Assembly (NCBI RefSeq): GCF_001457815.1
Contig: NZ_LN898217.1
Span: 186,001 to 250,000 of the forward strand
DNA: 64,000 nucleotides
Direction of reading: 5' to 3'
Source of the DNA: Vitreoscilla massiliensis
GTDB lineage: Bacteria; Pseudomonadota; Gammaproteobacteria; Burkholderiales; Neisseriaceae
A program made the translations under genes and the position numbers. The notes beneath the pieces were generated by a model that was not told the origin of the DNA, ran no database searches, and was given only the letters and a program-made list of their open reading frames with translations. Shown in pieces: positions 51,870 to 61,232 of the stretch. Numbering within the stretch: position 1 is the stretch's first letter; each line of letters begins with the position of its first letter.

Positions 51870-52331
51870 TTAGAATTGCTTGGCGCTGTCGAGCAGCAAG
51901 GTCACGGGTCCATCGTTGCACAGCGTCACTTGCATGTGGGTTTGAAATTCACCGGTGGCCACGGTCAAGCCATGGCCGCGCAGCAGCTTGGCCACCAATT
52001 CATAGCCATGGGTGGCCATTTCCGGACGGGCAGCTTGGGTGTAAGACGGGCGTCTGCCGTTTCTGGCATCGCCATACAAGGTGAATTGTGACACCAACAA
52101 GACCGCGCCATTGACATCCAATACCGACAAATTCATTTTGTCTTCGGCATCGGTAAACACGCGCAAATGGGCGATTTTGTCGGCGATGTAGCGCGCATCG
52201 CCATCGGTGTCGCCATTGCCCACACCGAGCAAGACCATCAAACCTTGCTGTATTTCACCGCTGAGGTGGGAATGATTGCCATCGACAACCTCAACTTGGG
52301 CATGGCTGACCCTTTGTACCACTGCGCGCAT
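51870..52331 (-). CDS. dtd: D-aminoacyl-tRNA deacylase
   Basis: The 153-residue enzyme has the active SQFTLYGDARNGRRPS motif and the cross-subunit NDGPVTLLLDS motif of Dtd. It clears D-amino acids from tRNA. The start MRAVVQRVSHAQV is canonical. It is followed by the DUF1275 gene with no gap. Confidence 0.95.
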   Translation of the reverse strand: MRAVVQRVSHAQVEVVDGNHSHLSGEIQQGLMVLLGVGNGDTDGDARYIADKIAHLRVFTDAEDKMNLSVLDVNGAVLLVSQFTLYGDARNGRRPSYTQAARPEMATHGYELVAKLLRGHGLTVATGEFQTHMQVTLCNDGPVTLLLDSAKQF

Positions 52332-52384
52332 TGTGTTCTATCCATTTGATTCACATGGAATACATTGTAACAGAGTCGCGACGC

Positions 52385-52421
52385 AAAAAAGCGGCCTGTA
52401 AATGCTTTACAGGCCGCTTTC
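52385..52421 (-). terminator. DUS inverted-pair terminator
   Basis: AAAAAAGCGGCCTGTAAA and complement around a 4-base loop; the A run on the + strand is a T run for the minus-strand lipoprotein gene. Confidence 0.8.
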
Positions 52422-52445
52422 ACACACACACGTGGCAACAGGCAA

Positions 52446-52649
52446 TTAACGGACTTGGCTACCAATCACGCCGCCCAAAGCCGCACCGCCCAAAGTTGAG
52501 CCAGTATTGCCACCGATTAAGTGACCTGCAGCGCCACCGATGACCGCACCTGCGGCAGTATTGCGTTGTTGACGGTCTAAATTGGCACAGCCAACCAAAG
52601 ACGCACCTAAGATTCCGATTAAGGCAAATTTTGCCACCAATGTTTTCAT
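52446..52649 (-). CDS. Glycine-zipper outer membrane lipoprotein
   Basis: The 67-residue precursor has a lipoprotein signal with lipobox SLVGC (Cys21) and a mature part made of a glycine zipper (TAAGAVIGGAAGHLIGG and STLGGAALGGVIGSQVR), as in OsmB/SlyB-like proteins. Such proteins embed in or stabilise the outer membrane. GGAGCAAGC precedes the ATG on the minus strand. Confidence 0.85.
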   Translation of the reverse strand: MKTLVAKFALIGILGASLVGCANLDRQQRNTAAGAVIGGAAGHLIGGNTGSTLGGAALGGVIGSQVR

Positions 52650-52950
52650 TGCTTGCTCCTATGGGCTGTCATCGCATATTCTGGGGCGATACAGCAGGTT
52701 GAACTTCTGACAGACGGTCTTATTTTCTGATGATTAGTGAATTTTGTCTGTGTGCCCGCGGTTAATCATGGTTAAAGCTGGCTAAGATAAGTTTAATTAT
52801 TGCAATTTGAACGATTATTTTAGAGGTTTGTGCTCGAATTCTCACTAAAATGAAATACTCTGTTGATAAGTGGCGCTAGGACAAGCAGCATCGATAGCAA
52901 AATGCAGGCCGTGGCCTTACATGGGGAACGCACTGATATCAATGCGCAAC
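52650..52950. other. Intergenic region
   Basis: About 300 bases; no gene is visible. The left part should hold the promoter of the lipoprotein gene, the right part ends in the exbD terminator. Confidence 0.5.
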
Positions 52951-52984
52951 AAAAAGCCGCTTGTCATCACAACAAGCGGCTTGA
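52951..52984 (-). terminator. Terminator of the tonB-exbB-exbD operon
   Basis: On the minus strand AAGCCGCTTGT pairs with ACAAGCGGCTT around a 7-base loop, followed by TTTGTT. Confidence 0.82.
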
Positions 52985-53001
52985 TTACAGCAATGAAACG
53001 G

Positions 53002-53454
53002 TTATTGCGCCGACAATACCGGCGGGGTTTCGGTGACAAAGCCGACTTTGGTCAAACCCGCGTCTTGGGCGGCGGCCAGTACTTTGGTCAAAGCCTCGTG
53101 TTCCGATACCTTGTCGGCAGCGATGGCCAACACGGTTTCAGGGTCTTTGGCCAAAGCCTCTTTTAAGCGTTGGCTTAAGGCCTCAGGAGTGATTTCTTCG
53201 TCTTTATTGATGCCGATGTAGTATTTGCCATCGGCGGTAATGCTCAAACGCAACGGCTCTTTCGGCTGCTCTTTCAGCGGCTCTTGCTGTTTCTCAGCCG
53301 CCGTCGGCAAATTCAATGGAATCGAGTGCGTGAGCACCGGCATGGTCACCATAAACACAATCAACAACACCAACATCACGTCTACCAATGGGGTGACATT
53401 GATTTCTGCCATAGGCGTGTCGTTACCGCCGTCATTCATAGAGCCAAAAGACAT
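53002..53454 (-). CDS. exbD: ExbD biopolymer transport protein
   Basis: The 150-residue protein has one TM helix (VDVMLVLLIVFMVTMPVL, about 24-41) whose Asp in INVTPLVDVMLV is the proton-pathway residue of the family, then a periplasmic domain. With ExbB it forms the motor that energises TonB for the receptor at 10-12 kb. It begins 9 bases after the exbB stop. Confidence 0.95.
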   Translation of the reverse strand: MSFGSMNDGGNDTPMAEINVTPLVDVMLVLLIVFMVTMPVLTHSIPLNLPTAAEKQQEPLKEQPKEPLRLSITADGKYYIGINKDEEITPEALSQRLKEALAKDPETVLAIAADKVSEHEALTKVLAAAQDAGLTKVGFVTETPPVLSAQ

Positions 53455-53463
53455 GGTGTGCTC

Positions 53464-54126
53464 CTAGTGGTTTTTGTCAGCCAATTGCGCATGCAAATCA
53501 TGGGCAAAGCTGTCGAGTTCGTTAGACAGGGTTTTGTTGCCGCGCACCAAGGCGTTGTAAGCCAATACCGCAGGGATGGCGACAAACAAGCCAGCAGCGG
53601 TGGCCACCAAAGCCTCACCGATGGGGCCGGCGACGGCGGCAATGCTCATTTGGCCAGAATTGGAAATGTTCACCAGCGCGTGGTAAATGCCCCATACCGT
53701 ACCGAACAAACCGATAAATGGCGCGGTGGCACCAACAGAAGCGAGCGTGGTCAGGCCGCTTTCAAACGGGCGCAAGGCCTTGGTCATGGCATTGCGTATG
53801 TGGCGCACCATATAGGCATCGAAAGAAATTTGTGCCGACAAATTGCCTTTGTTGCTGCGCTCTTGAAAGGTGTTTTTGCTGTCTATCGACTCGGTAATCA
53901 TTTGTGCCAACGGTGAGTATTGCGGATTGGCGATGCGCTGTGCTTCTTCAACCGACGAGGCTTCCCAGAATTTTTCCGCTTCGATGCGGTTGGCTTTTTT
54001 GGCCTTGATCAAGCGATAAGAACGCCAAATGATGATGGTCCAAGTGGCAATGCTCATCGCTACCAATAATAAGAAGACAAAAATCAGAACACCATCGCCC
54101 TTTTGAAATACCAAACCTAAGTTCAT
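53464..54126 (-). CDS. exbB: ExbB/MotA/TolQ family proton channel
   Basis: The 220-residue protein has three TM helices (about 12-34, 128-150 and 165-195) and the signature TLASVGATAPFIGLFGTVWG and PIGEALVATAAGLFVAIPAV, typical of ExbB. It sits between tonB and exbD, the Neisseria order. Confidence 0.95.
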   Translation of the reverse strand: MNLGLVFQKGDGVLIFVFLLLVAMSIATWTIIIWRSYRLIKAKKANRIEAEKFWEASSVEEAQRIANPQYSPLAQMITESIDSKNTFQERSNKGNLSAQISFDAYMVRHIRNAMTKALRPFESGLTTLASVGATAPFIGLFGTVWGIYHALVNISNSGQMSIAAVAGPIGEALVATAAGLFVAIPAVLAYNALVRGNKTLSNELDSFAHDLHAQLADKNH

Positions 54127-54191
54127 TTTAAAAAATCCTGTTTCAAATCATTCGTATTGCTGCCGCATTCCTTAACGGAAGTACCACAGAC

Positions 54192-55010
54192 CTATTTGTT
54201 AATCTTAAAGGTATAAGGGCGTGAGTAAGCATTTTGTACGGGCACGCCGCCTTTCATTGCCGGCTTAAACTTACACGTCTTCGCCTTGCGCAGCGCCGCT
54301 TTATCCAAACGCGCTGAACCACTGGAACCGACCACCTCTACACTGATAATGCCACCGTCGGCACCCACAACCCAGCGCACACGCGCCACACCGGATTCAC
54401 CTTTGTCTATCGACTCTTGCGGGTAATCGGGACGCAAACAACTGTCTGAGCCGGCTATTTTCACGCTGGTGGTCGGGCCATCGCCGCTGCCACCACCGGC
54501 ACCTTTGCCGTCGCCACCGCCTTTATTGCCGTCACTGCCTTTGCCACTGCTATTGTTGCTGTTGCCCGTGCCTTGCGGCGAGTTGCCTTTGCTTTGGTTA
54601 TTGCTGGCCAAAGCCTGATTGTTGGCTGGCTGTTGGCGTTGCTCCGGTTTTTGCTCAGGCTGTCTGTCTGGCTTGCGCTCAGGCTCAGGTTTGCGCTCCG
54701 GTTTCAGCAAAGGTTTGGGGTCGGGCTTGCGTTCGACCACAGTGTTTTCCTGCGGTTTCTTCACAATGGTGCGCTTGATTTCTGGCTCAGGCGGACGCTC
54801 ACGTTTGGGTTCAGGCTTGGGCTGTACCACTGGCGTCGGTGCGGCCGCGGCAGCAGGGGCGCCGCTGCTGAGCTCAACAAACGTCAATTCCTCTTGCGGC
54901 GCCACCAATTCGGCAGGTTTGTCCTCAAAATTGGACAAAGCCCAAATGCCAGCGATGTGCAGCAAGCTTACGGCAGTAATGGTTAAGGCAAAGTGCGTGT
55001 TTTTTTTCAT
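54192..55010 (-). CDS. tonB: TonB energy transducer
   Basis: The 272-residue protein has an N-terminal TM anchor (ALTITAVSLLHIAGIWAL), a Pro/Lys/Glu-rich stretch (PEPKRERPPEPEIK and repeats of KPE), a Gly/Asn-rich linker and a C-terminal TonB domain (CLRPDYPQESIDKGESGVAR ... AYSRPYTFKINK). It couples inner-membrane proton force to outer membrane receptors. The start at 55010 is preferred; a longer frame to 55130 lacks a site. AAAACCATTCTC just before the gene is a weak Fur-like match. Confidence 0.93.
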   Translation of the reverse strand: MKKNTHFALTITAVSLLHIAGIWALSNFEDKPAELVAPQEELTFVELSSGAPAAAAAPTPVVQPKPEPKRERPPEPEIKRTIVKKPQENTVVERKPDPKPLLKPERKPEPERKPDRQPEQKPEQRQQPANNQALASNNQSKGNSPQGTGNSNNSSGKGSDGNKGGGDGKGAGGGSGDGPTTSVKIAGSDSCLRPDYPQESIDKGESGVARVRWVVGADGGIISVEVVGSSGSARLDKAALRKAKTCKFKPAMKGGVPVQNAYSRPYTFKINK

Positions 55011-55177
55011 GGTGGCCAATTGTAACTGAGAATGGTTTTTATTAACAAGCGATTTGGCACACAATATGGCATCGCAACAGCAAAAATCTGCTGAATATAC
55101 AAACCAAAGCAGCGCAGGCATCGACAGCATGGATTTGAGGCGGCAAAATAGCGTTTCCGTGTTATCAAGGTGAGCAA

Positions 55178-55813
55178 GTGGCTGTTTCGCAGTGGTTGTT
55201 GTTTGTGGTGAGCACGTTTTTTATTTCGGCTACCCCCGGTCCCAATATGTTATTGGCGTTTCAATATGGTCTGAATTACGGTTTTAAGAAAACCGTGTGG
55301 ACTTTGGCGGGTTTGACCTGCGGGCTGGTGATTTGGTTGGTCTTGTCGATTTCCGGCGTGGCGGTACTCAGCCAGAAGATGCCAGTGGCGTTTGAAGCAT
55401 TCAAATGCATGGGTGCGCTGTACTTGGCTTATTTGGGTTGGCAAGCGTGGCAAAGCAAGGGCAGCGAGATGCAAAGCGATGCCGAGCATGTGGTGCCTAC
55501 GCCGTCGAAATTGTTCCGCATGGGTGTGGCGGTATCGCTGTCCAATCCGAAAGCGATTTTGTTTTTTGCCGCGTTTTTCCCCAAATTTGTCGATGCTTCC
55601 TTGCCGCAAGGTCCGCAATACTTGGTGTTAACGCTGTCGTTCTTTGTCATCGAAACCATATGGCAATTGATTTACACCGTCAGCGGCAAGGCCTTGGCGG
55701 CGTGGTTGCAACAAGGTCGCCGTTTGCAAAACCTGAATCGTGTCTGCGGCGCCATCTTTATTGTGATTGCCATCAGTTTGCTGTGGGACAGTGCCCATAC
55801 CTTATTGGGTTAA
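55178..55813 (+). CDS. LysE family amino-acid exporter, second copy
   Basis: The 211-residue membrane protein starts at GTG 55178 with AAGGTGAG upstream. It has the FFISATPGPNMLLAFQYGL signature and SNPKAILFFAAFFPKF, with six TM helices. It is distinct from the LysE-type gene at 30032 and sits alone. Substrate unknown. Confidence 0.88.
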   Translation: MAVSQWLLFVVSTFFISATPGPNMLLAFQYGLNYGFKKTVWTLAGLTCGLVIWLVLSISGVAVLSQKMPVAFEAFKCMGALYLAYLGWQAWQSKGSEMQSDAEHVVPTPSKLFRMGVAVSLSNPKAILFFAAFFPKFVDASLPQGPQYLVLTLSFFVIETIWQLIYTVSGKALAAWLQQGRRLQNLNRVCGAIFIVIAISLLWDSAHTLLG

Positions 55814-55825
55814 TCTTTATAGACT

Positions 55826-55871
55826 AACAAGCGGCCTGTAAGCCATATGTGTGCTTACAGGCCGCTTGTTT
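55826..55871 (+). terminator. DUS inverted pair after the exporter
   Basis: AACAAGCGGCCTGTAAGC and its complement around a 9-base loop. Confidence 0.7.
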
Positions 55872-55949
55872 ATTTGGCCCATGGCTAGGATTAACGATAT
55901 TCACTCTGTTGATGCGGTTAAAACACCATAGGTAAGCACTTTGCCATAG

Positions 55950-55990
55950 CAAGCGGCCTGTAAATCCATTAAAGATTACAGGCCGCTTAT
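55950..55990 (-). terminator. Second DUS inverted pair
   Basis: AAGCGGCCTGTAA-containing arms around a 13-base loop, just beyond the recJ stop. Together with the previous hairpin it gives four DUS words within 160 bases. Confidence 0.65.
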
Positions 55991-56005
55991 TAATGCTCAA
56001 CTGGT

Positions 56006-57700
56006 TTACAGCGCTTCCCAATACTCGCTGTGCAATTGCAATTCGTATTGGCCGCGCCATTCGTTGGCGACCATGCGGTAGACCATGCGGATGCGTTCGG
56101 GCAAATCTTCCTCGCAGCGGAAAAACATTGCCTCCACTTCGGCGCTGCCTGTTTTGCGCACGCCGGCTTTCTTGTGGTTCACACCGACCGCACGCTGCCA
56201 TGTCACCTCAAATTCATCCACAAACATCGGCGGTGCAAAACCTTGCCCCCACACTTCGGCGCGCAATTGTTGCGCGGCCTGTAAGCACAAAGTATCGGCA
56301 TCCAGCGCGCCATCGGTAAGGTAAGTCTGAGTCAAATCGTCGTGGCTCAACTGCTCGTTCACCGCTTGCTCAAAGGCGGCCTGAAATTCGGGCAAAGCCG
56401 ATTCGGGCAAACTCAAGCCGGCCGCCATCGCATGACCGCCGAATTTGCTGATCAGATGGGGATGGCGTTTGGAGACCAAATCCAAGGTGTCGCGCAGATG
56501 CAAGGCAGGAATCGAGCGACCAGAGCCGCGCAATTCGCCATCGTCACCGGGGGCAAACACGATGGTGGGGCGGAAATAGCGTTCGCGCAAACGCCCTGCG
56601 ACGATGCCGATGACGCCTTGGTGCCAATCGTCGCGAAACGCCGTGACCGTCATTTGGCTGTCGGCGACTTGGAATTCGGGCAGGTTGAGCGCTTCTTTGA
56701 GCATGGATTGCTCGATGCCGCGGCGTTCGCGGTTGAGGCTGTCCAGTTCGGCGGCCAAGGTTTGCGCCGTTAATGCATCGTCGGCGAGCAAACAGCGTAT
56801 GCCTATGCTCATGTCGTCCAAACGGCCGGCGGCATTGATGCGCGGGCCGATGGCAAAGCCCAAATCAAACGGCTCGGCTTTGCGGATGTCGCGTTTGGCC
56901 ACCTCAAACAAGGCTTGTATGCCCAAGGCGGCTTTGCCGGCGCGCATGCGCTTCAGGCCTTGCGCCACCAAAATGCGGTTGTTGTGGTCTAGCTTCACCA
57001 CATCGGCGACCGTGCCCAAGGCCACATAATCCAGCAATACCGCTAAATTCGGCGCGGCTTGGTTTTCATAGCGGCCTGTAGCCTTGTAATGCGCGCGCAG
57101 CGCCAACAACACATAAAACATCACCCCACAGCCAGCCAAATGCTTGCTGGCAAACGTACAGGCCGGCTGATTTGGATTGACGATGGTGCAAGCGGGCAAA
57201 CTGTCGGCAGGCAGATGGTGGTCGGTGACCAACACGTCTATGCCCAATTCTTGCGCCCGCGCCACGCCGGCCAAAGAGGCAATGCCATTGTCGACAGTAA
57301 TAATGAGCTCGGCCTGGAGGGCAGCGGCTTCTTCCACAATTAAGGGCGTTAAGCCATAGCCGTGTTCAAAACGGTTGGGCACCAAAAAATCCACTTTGGC
57401 GCCAAACATGCGCAAGCCTTTGATGGCAATCGCGCACGCAGTAGCACCGTCGGCATCGTAGTCGGCGATGATGAGCAAGCGCTTGCCCGCGTCTATCGCT
57501 TGCGCCAATTGTGTCGCCGCCGTGTGTATGTGTTTGAGCTCGCGAAAATGCAGCAATTGCGCCAATTCATGGCTGGTTTCATTAACGCTGTGAATGTCGC
57601 GCGCGGCATACAATTGCGCCAACAACGGGCTGATGCCAGCGGCTAGCAAATCGCTGCACAGTTGCTCATTGCGGCTGCGGGTGAGGATGTGCGGTTTCAT
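56006..57700 (-). CDS. recJ: Single-stranded-DNA-specific exonuclease RecJ
   Basis: The 564-residue enzyme has motif I IIADYDADGATACA (Asp80-Asp84) and the DHH motif TDHHLPAD (160-162), then NPNQPACTFASKHLAGCGV, the DHHA1 domain and the OB-fold region. It degrades 5'-ended ssDNA in recombination and mismatch repair. The start overlaps the stop of the PGM-like gene by 4 bases. DUS 56274-56284 is in frame. Confidence 0.95.
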   Translation of the reverse strand: MKPHILTRSRNEQLCSDLLAAGISPLLAQLYAARDIHSVNETSHELAQLLHFRELKHIHTAATQLAQAIDAGKRLLIIADYDADGATACAIAIKGLRMFGAKVDFLVPNRFEHGYGLTPLIVEEAAALQAELIITVDNGIASLAGVARAQELGIDVLVTDHHLPADSLPACTIVNPNQPACTFASKHLAGCGVMFYVLLALRAHYKATGRYENQAAPNLAVLLDYVALGTVADVVKLDHNNRILVAQGLKRMRAGKAALGIQALFEVAKRDIRKAEPFDLGFAIGPRINAAGRLDDMSIGIRCLLADDALTAQTLAAELDSLNRERRGIEQSMLKEALNLPEFQVADSQMTVTAFRDDWHQGVIGIVAGRLRERYFRPTIVFAPGDDGELRGSGRSIPALHLRDTLDLVSKRHPHLISKFGGHAMAAGLSLPESALPEFQAAFEQAVNEQLSHDDLTQTYLTDGALDADTLCLQAAQQLRAEVWGQGFAPPMFVDEFEVTWQRAVGVNHKKAGVRKTGSAEVEAMFFRCEEDLPERIRMVYRMVANEWRGQYELQLHSEYWEAL

Positions 57701-58725
57701 TCGGCAGATGCGGCCTGTAAATAATGCGCAAAGCCGTCACCGCCGCGTTTCCAAAACGCCAAACGGTTGCGTTTGTGCGCTTCGCACACCAAGCCTTGTG
57801 GGCCGTCGGTGATGAGGGTGATGCTTTTGAGGCTGCCGTTTTGCAAGGCCGCGTCCAGCGGTTGCAAAAAGCGCGTGTTCAAGTCGGCAAACGCGTCTTG
57901 GTAGCCCCAAATGTCGGCAAACATGCTCGGCGCTTCCAAGCTGTTGAGCCACAGGTGCGCCGCTGCGGGCGTGCCGATTTCGGCCAACCACGCTTGCGCT
58001 GCCGCCCAATCATACGGTGCATCGGTTTGCTGACGGGCTTGGCCTTGCAATAAGGGCGCATCGCTCATCAAGGCAATGTCGGCGCTGCACGGTGTTTCAG
58101 ACGGCAAATCGCGCCAAAACCACACGCCATTCACTTCGGGCTGGTAAGTGGCTTGGCGCTGTTTGTTGACCGGATGTTGTGCCAACAGCATTTGTAACTC
58201 GGCCTGTAAAGTCTGCAATTTTGCCACCATGTGCGCATCATCGCTGTGTGGGCGCGGCACGGTTTTCAATTGGCCTTCGATGTCGCACACCGGCGGCAAA
58301 TACCAACTCGGTTCACTCGGGCAGGTCACCAACCACAAATACTCGCGGTAAGGCAGAAATTTGTAGCCGCTGTCGGCGTTGAAGGCATTGAAGTCGCGGC
58401 AAATGTCGACCGCTTCGCGTTTGCTCAGATTCAGATTGCTGCCATCGCTGATGCTCATGCTGTGTAAGTCGACGCGCTGCAACACGGGGCTACAGAAAAA
58501 CGCGGCTTGATTATCGGGCAAACCCAGCTCTTGTTTGCACTGTGCCAACAAGCTGCTGTGGCTCATACACTGAGCATATAACTGGCTGCGGCTGCACGCG
58601 TGAGTGGTGGTGTTGCCAAAACGCAACCAATTGTCCAGTGTTTCGGTTGCCGTCAATTTCGGCGTTTGACCGGTGGCGGCAGTGTGGGGCCATAATAATC
58701 CAGGCAGATAAAGCGACAGGTGCAT
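57697..58725 (-). CDS. Phosphoglycerate mutase-like protein (COG4255 type)
   Basis: The 342-residue protein starts MHLSLYLPGLLWPH and contains CSPVLQRVDLHSM and a C-terminal ITLITDGPQGLVCE region. It resembles the alkaline-phosphatase-like proteins annotated as regulatory phosphoglycerate mutases beside recJ in betaproteobacteria; I see no clear metal-binding Ser/Thr or activity motif, so enzymatic function is doubtful. ATG 58725 is chosen over a TTG at 58731. It is coupled to recJ. DUS 57710-57720 lies in the last codons (LQAA). Confidence 0.7.
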   Translation of the reverse strand: MHLSLYLPGLLWPHTAATGQTPKLTATETLDNWLRFGNTTTHACSRSQLYAQCMSHSSLLAQCKQELGLPDNQAAFFCSPVLQRVDLHSMSISDGSNLNLSKREAVDICRDFNAFNADSGYKFLPYREYLWLVTCPSEPSWYLPPVCDIEGQLKTVPRPHSDDAHMVAKLQTLQAELQMLLAQHPVNKQRQATYQPEVNGVWFWRDLPSETPCSADIALMSDAPLLQGQARQQTDAPYDWAAAQAWLAEIGTPAAAHLWLNSLEAPSMFADIWGYQDAFADLNTRFLQPLDAALQNGSLKSITLITDGPQGLVCEAHKRNRLAFWKRGGDGFAHYLQAASAE

Positions 58726-59018
58726 GAGCAAGCATCCCTATGGAGACAAGACCGTCATTCTAACCCATCGCACACACAGCGTGTACTGGCGATGGTCTGG
58801 GTTTGGCGGCGGGAATTTGAGCAAACACACCTGCATCTGAATGTTAAGTGTGTTGATTGCACTGGATTAATTTTGGTCACGCTATTGTAAAGTGGTGGAA
58901 AAAGATTAGATTCAGGCCGACAAGTGGTCTTATAATTGTCACCATATTAATGAATGATAGATTTGCGCCGCCGAAGTTCGTTTGACGGCGCATTTGATAT
59001 TGAAGGATAAAACCCCGC
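58726..59018. other. Intergenic region with GC-rich hairpin
   Basis: About 290 bases. TGCGCCG and CGGCGCA pair across 58963-58992, ending 26 bases before the next start, with GAAGGA between. There is no T run, so it may be part of the leader. No gene seen. Confidence 0.5.
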
Positions 59019-60320
59019 GTGTGGAATTTAAAACAATCAGCTACCGTTAAAAAAATGCGTTGGACCGCAGTGCCTGTTGCCATGGCCTTGTTCGGTTCGG
59101 TAACGGCGTTTGCGGTCAGTGATGCCAAAGAAACCCACAAGCCAGAATTCACCAAAGTGGTGGAGCGGTTGGCTAAACCGAAATTACAGCAACAACCATT
59201 GGTCGAAAGCTATTGGCGTGAAGAGCAAGTGGCCGAAGGTGAAAATTTCAACTCATTCTTAAACCGTTTGGGCATCAGCGATACCGAAGTGCACAATTTA
59301 TTGGCGCAAAAAAGCTTCAGTCCCGATTTGGTCAAACTGCGTGCCAACCAAATGGTCAGCATCCAAGCCGACAACAAAGGCGGCTTGAGCGCGATACAGT
59401 TTTTCAGCGACGATGACGATGGCGAAAAAATCTTATTGGCCTTGGAAAAAGTGAATGGCACATGGCAAGCCTCTGCCAACGAGGTCGAAACCGTCACCTT
59501 GCCGACTTTGCGTGCGGTCAATGTGGTGACGTCTGCACGCGGTGCGTTGGCGCAAGCGCGTGTGCCAGTGGAAATCCGAGAAGCCATCAGTGAAATCTTC
59601 AGCGACAAATTTGAGCTCGATGATTTGAAAGAGGGCGACACCGTGCGCGTGTTGTACGAGAGCCATTATTTCCGCGGACAAGAAGTGTCTACAGGCAATA
59701 TTTTGGCCTTGGAAGTCGGCAAAACCGGCCGCTTGTACCAAGCGTATTATTTTGACCACGGCGACAATACCGGTGCGTATTACGACCACCGTGGCAAAGC
59801 CTTGAGCAAAGGCGAATTCGCCAAAATACCGGTCAACGCCACCCGAGTCAGCTCGCCTTACGGTACACGTTTCCACCCAATTTTGAAGACTTACCGCATG
59901 CACAGCGGCATAGACTATGCTGCACCGAGTGGCACCCCGATCATGGCACCTGCCGATGGCGTGGTGTCGTTTGCCGGCGTGAAAGGTGGTTACGGCAATG
60001 CGATTATGCTCAATCACCGCAAAGGCATGGAAACCTTGTACGGCCACATGAGTGCGTTTGTGTCTGGCGTCAGCGCTGGTAAAGCAGTGAAAGCCGGTGA
60101 TGTGATTGGTTTTGTTGGTTCTACAGGCCGCTCAACTGGCCCTCATTTGCATTATGAAGTGCGCATCAATGGCCAAGTGGTCGATCCGTCTACCGTGGCT
60201 TTGCCAGCGCGTACCTTGAGCAATACCGAAGTGGCTGCGTTTAAAGGTCGAGTGAAATCTGCCGACCAAAAAATCGCGGCGATACGCGGTTTGCCAGTGA
60301 TGGTGGCACAACTGGATTAA
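59019..60320 (+). CDS. M23 family endopeptidase, MepM-like
   Basis: The 433-residue protein starts at GTG 59019 and has an N-terminal hydrophobic segment (WTAVPVAMALFGSVTAFA), an OapA/Csd3-like middle and a C-terminal M23 domain. The zinc site is intact: MHSGIDYAAP (His295, Asp299) and PHLHYEV (His376, His378). It should cleave peptide crosslinks in peptidoglycan in the periplasm. Its intact site contrasts with NlpD at 8.8 kb. A DUS hairpin follows. Confidence 0.92.
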   Translation: MWNLKQSATVKKMRWTAVPVAMALFGSVTAFAVSDAKETHKPEFTKVVERLAKPKLQQQPLVESYWREEQVAEGENFNSFLNRLGISDTEVHNLLAQKSFSPDLVKLRANQMVSIQADNKGGLSAIQFFSDDDDGEKILLALEKVNGTWQASANEVETVTLPTLRAVNVVTSARGALAQARVPVEIREAISEIFSDKFELDDLKEGDTVRVLYESHYFRGQEVSTGNILALEVGKTGRLYQAYYFDHGDNTGAYYDHRGKALSKGEFAKIPVNATRVSSPYGTRFHPILKTYRMHSGIDYAAPSGTPIMAPADGVVSFAGVKGGYGNAIMLNHRKGMETLYGHMSAFVSGVSAGKAVKAGDVIGFVGSTGRSTGPHLHYEVRINGQVVDPSTVALPARTLSNTEVAAFKGRVKSADQKIAAIRGLPVMVAQLD

Positions 60321-60344
60321 GTCCGTATTAACGGTGTTTTAATC

Positions 60345-60376
60345 GCGGCCTGTAACGCTTTACAGGCCGCTTTTTT
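60345..60376 (+). terminator. DUS inverted-pair terminator
   Basis: GCGGCCTGTAA and complement around a short loop, then TTTTTT. Confidence 0.85.
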
Positions 60377-60501
60377 GTGTTGTAAACAAGGTGTGATTTA
60401 CAAACCTTTGAATTTATTTGATAAATTTACAATTACTTAACACACAGCTTGGGTACTATCCGTCCTTTCGTAAATATTTCATTCTTAAGGATAAATCATC
60501 A

Positions 60502-61191
60502 ATGCTGAAGTCATGGATGACGGGTTATGTTGCCGCCGCAGCATTGGTAGTGCCCTTATTTGCCCTCGCGGCGCCCAAGCCTATTTCTGCTTTAGAGCGC
60601 CACCATTATTTAATGCAAGAAACCCAATCCCACAAACCTTCGCGTTTTTTAAACCAAAACAGCGTCGCTAACAGCAGCGAAGTGGGCTTACAAAAAACGG
60701 TGGTGGCTTCCAAAGGCAAAGGCTTGCAAGTGAATGTGGCGCGCGCCACGTCTGAATACGGCACCCGTTTCCATCCTGTGTCCAAACGCTATAAATTGCA
60801 CCAGGGCGATGATTACGCCGCGCCAGCAGGCACACCCATCATGGCGCCGGCAGCTGGCATTGTGTCGTTTGTTGGGCGTAAAAATGGCTATGGTAATACC
60901 GTGATGTTGCGCCACAGCAAAGGCCAAGAAACGCTGTACGCACACATGAGCCGCTTTGGTAAGAATTTGAAAGTCGGCGATGTGGTACAAACTGGCGATA
61001 AGATTGGTTATGTTGGCTCTACTGGCATTTCGACTGGGCCACACCTGCATTTTGAAGTGTGGGTGGATGGACAGCGGGTGCGTCCTGCCAGTGTGAAGCT
61101 GCCAAGCAAAGCACTCAATGCCAGCGATGCCGAAGTGTTGCGCACGTATTTGAAGCCTACGGGCAAAGCGGCGAAAACCATACAGCTTTAA
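60502..61191 (+). CDS. M23 family endopeptidase, short form
   Basis: The 229-residue protein has a signal peptide (MLKSWMTGYVAAAALVVPLF...) and one M23 domain directly after a short spacer, without the OapA-like middle of its upstream neighbour. The zinc site is intact (LHQGDDYAAP with His100 and Asp104; PHLHFEV). EYGTRFHPVSKRYKLH closely matches the neighbour's SPYGTRFHPILKTYRMH, so the two are likely paralogues by tandem duplication. AAGGATAAATC precedes ATG 60502. Confidence 0.9.
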   Translation: MLKSWMTGYVAAAALVVPLFALAAPKPISALERHHYLMQETQSHKPSRFLNQNSVANSSEVGLQKTVVASKGKGLQVNVARATSEYGTRFHPVSKRYKLHQGDDYAAPAGTPIMAPAAGIVSFVGRKNGYGNTVMLRHSKGQETLYAHMSRFGKNLKVGDVVQTGDKIGYVGSTGISTGPHLHFEVWVDGQRVRPASVKLPSKALNASDAEVLRTYLKPTGKAAKTIQL

Positions 61192-61232
61192 TACCGTATC
61201 AAATCTGAGTGTGCGAGTGTCACTATCAGTGT

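Noticed and set aside
56342..57646. Several plus-strand frames inside recJ
   Set aside because: Shadows of a high-confidence DHH exonuclease gene.
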